Origin: Liolophura sinensis
Taxonomy: Eukaryota > Mollusca > Polyplacophora > Chitonida > Chitonidae
Assembly (NCBI RefSeq): GCF_032854445.1
Contig: NC_088303.1
Location: 30,545,265 to 30,609,264 of the forward strand
DNA: 64,000 bases
Direction of reading: 5' to 3'
A program made the translations under genes and the position numbers. The notes under the pieces were generated by a model. It worked only from the letters and a program-made list of their open reading frames with translations, made no database searches and was not told the origin of the DNA. Each line of letters opens with the position of its first letter. Within the stretch, counting starts at the first letter, position 1. Below, piece after piece: positions 63,170 to 64,000 of this stretch.

Positions 63170-64000
63170 CATAATGTAAATGTCTACTTTCAAGTGTGTA
63201 CATGTAAATGTCAATTTGAATATAACATTGAACAACAATGTTGTAAATATCTACTTTCAAATGTGTACATGTAAATGTCAGTTTAAATATAACATTGCAC
63301 AACAATGTTGTAAATATCAACTTTCAAGAGTATACATGTACATGTCAGTTTAAATATAACATTGCATAACAATGTTGTAAATATCTACTTTCAAGTGTGT
63401 ACATGTAAATGTCAATATCAATATAACATTGCACAACGATGTTGTAAATATCTATTTTCAAGTGTGTAGATGTAAATGTCAAGATGAATATAACATTGCA
63501 CAACAATGTTGTAAATATCTACTTTCAAGTGTGTACATGCAAATGTCAATATGAATATAACATTGCACAACGATGTTGTAAATATCTACTTTCAAGTGTG
63601 TACATGTAAATGTCAATATGAATATAACATTGCACAACAATGTTGTAAATATCTACTTTCAAGAGTATACATGTACATGTCTTTTTGAATATAACATTGC
63701 ACAACAATGTTGTAAATATCCACTTTCAGGTGTGCACATGTAAATGTCAGTATCAATATAGCATTGCACAACGATGTTGTAAATATCTGCTTTTAAGTGT
63801 GTACATGTAAATGTCAATATCAATATAACATTGCACAACAATGTTGTAAATATCTATTTTCAAGTGTGTAGATGTAAATGTCAAGATGAATATAACATGG
63901 CACAACAATGTTTTAAATTATCTACTTTCAAGTGAGTATATTTGAATATAACATTACACAACAGTGTTGCAAATACCTACTTTCAAATGAGTTTATATGA
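63170..64000. repeat. 67-bp satellite-like array, runs off window
   Basis: At least 12 units (caacaatgttgtaaatatct, actttcaagtgtgtacatgt, aaatgtcaatatgaatataa, cattgca) repeat at 67 bp. Each contains the short palindrome CAACAATGTTG. The array reaches the last base, so its full size is unknown. Confidence 0.93.

Larger units (their letters stand above)
55508..64000 (+). other. downstream part of the WD40 gene or intergenic
   Basis: No further WD40 exon is convincing. Acceptors followed by short open stretches exist (for example after 56733), but none adds a recognisable blade. Apart from five tandem arrays and a MITE, the stretches 56640-57190, 57830-58420, 59000-59980 and 60540-62770 hold nothing I can name. 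Confidence 0.5.

Overview
The window is animal nuclear DNA. It has AT-rich, repeat-filled intergenic and intronic sequence, short protein-coding exons with GT-AG splice sites, and four recognisable genes. The two dominant tRNA-derived SINE families, the many small palindromic DNA transposons and the frequent TACATGTA-type words suggest a marine lophotrochozoan, most likely a mollusc. That placement is inferred from repeat style and protein similarity; no species can be named.

Layout. 1-12.6 kb: intergenic, no convincing gene, only SINEs, one MITE and degenerate tandem repeats. 12.66-19.06 kb, minus strand: a complete four-exon Hairy/E(spl)-type bHLH-Orange repressor (HES family). It has the conserved HES intron positions, a terminal WRPW, and Notch-response (CSL) and HES-type sites upstream. 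Intron 2 contains a tandem array made from the gene's own helix-1 exon. 19.07-32.07 kb: intergenic, with SINEs, two palindromic DNA elements, minisatellites and a duplicated GC-rich segment. 32.07-37.1 kb, plus strand: a complete three-exon GABARAP (Atg8 family) gene encoding 117 residues. 39.2-40.4 kb, minus strand: a complete three-exon DUSP3-like dual-specificity phosphatase of 187 residues with a GC-AG intron. 40.48 kb to beyond 55.5 kb, plus strand: a WD40-repeat gene with eleven exons recovered and the 3' end not located. Its start codon lies 79 bp from that of the phosphatase, head to head. The last 8.5 kb carries five unrelated tandem arrays, the final one running off the window.

The genes do not form a pathway: a developmental repressor, an autophagy modifier, a small phosphatase and an uncharacterised propeller protein. 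The only clear functional coupling between neighbours is the shared bidirectional promoter of the phosphatase and the WD40 gene.

The most unusual structure is the exon-born minisatellite in the HES gene. Part of exon 2, including its splice donor, has been amplified into about a dozen copies that decay with distance from the real exon, with further diverged copies about 1 kb upstream of exon 1. Other points of note are a MITE whose TA insertion can be read from an unoccupied paralogous site nearby, a target sequence hit in turn by two different SINE families, a minisatellite that starts at a splice donor, and a PYM/eIF2A-like helical motif at the N-terminus of the WD40 protein. I recognised no retroviral, LTR or Polinton-like element.
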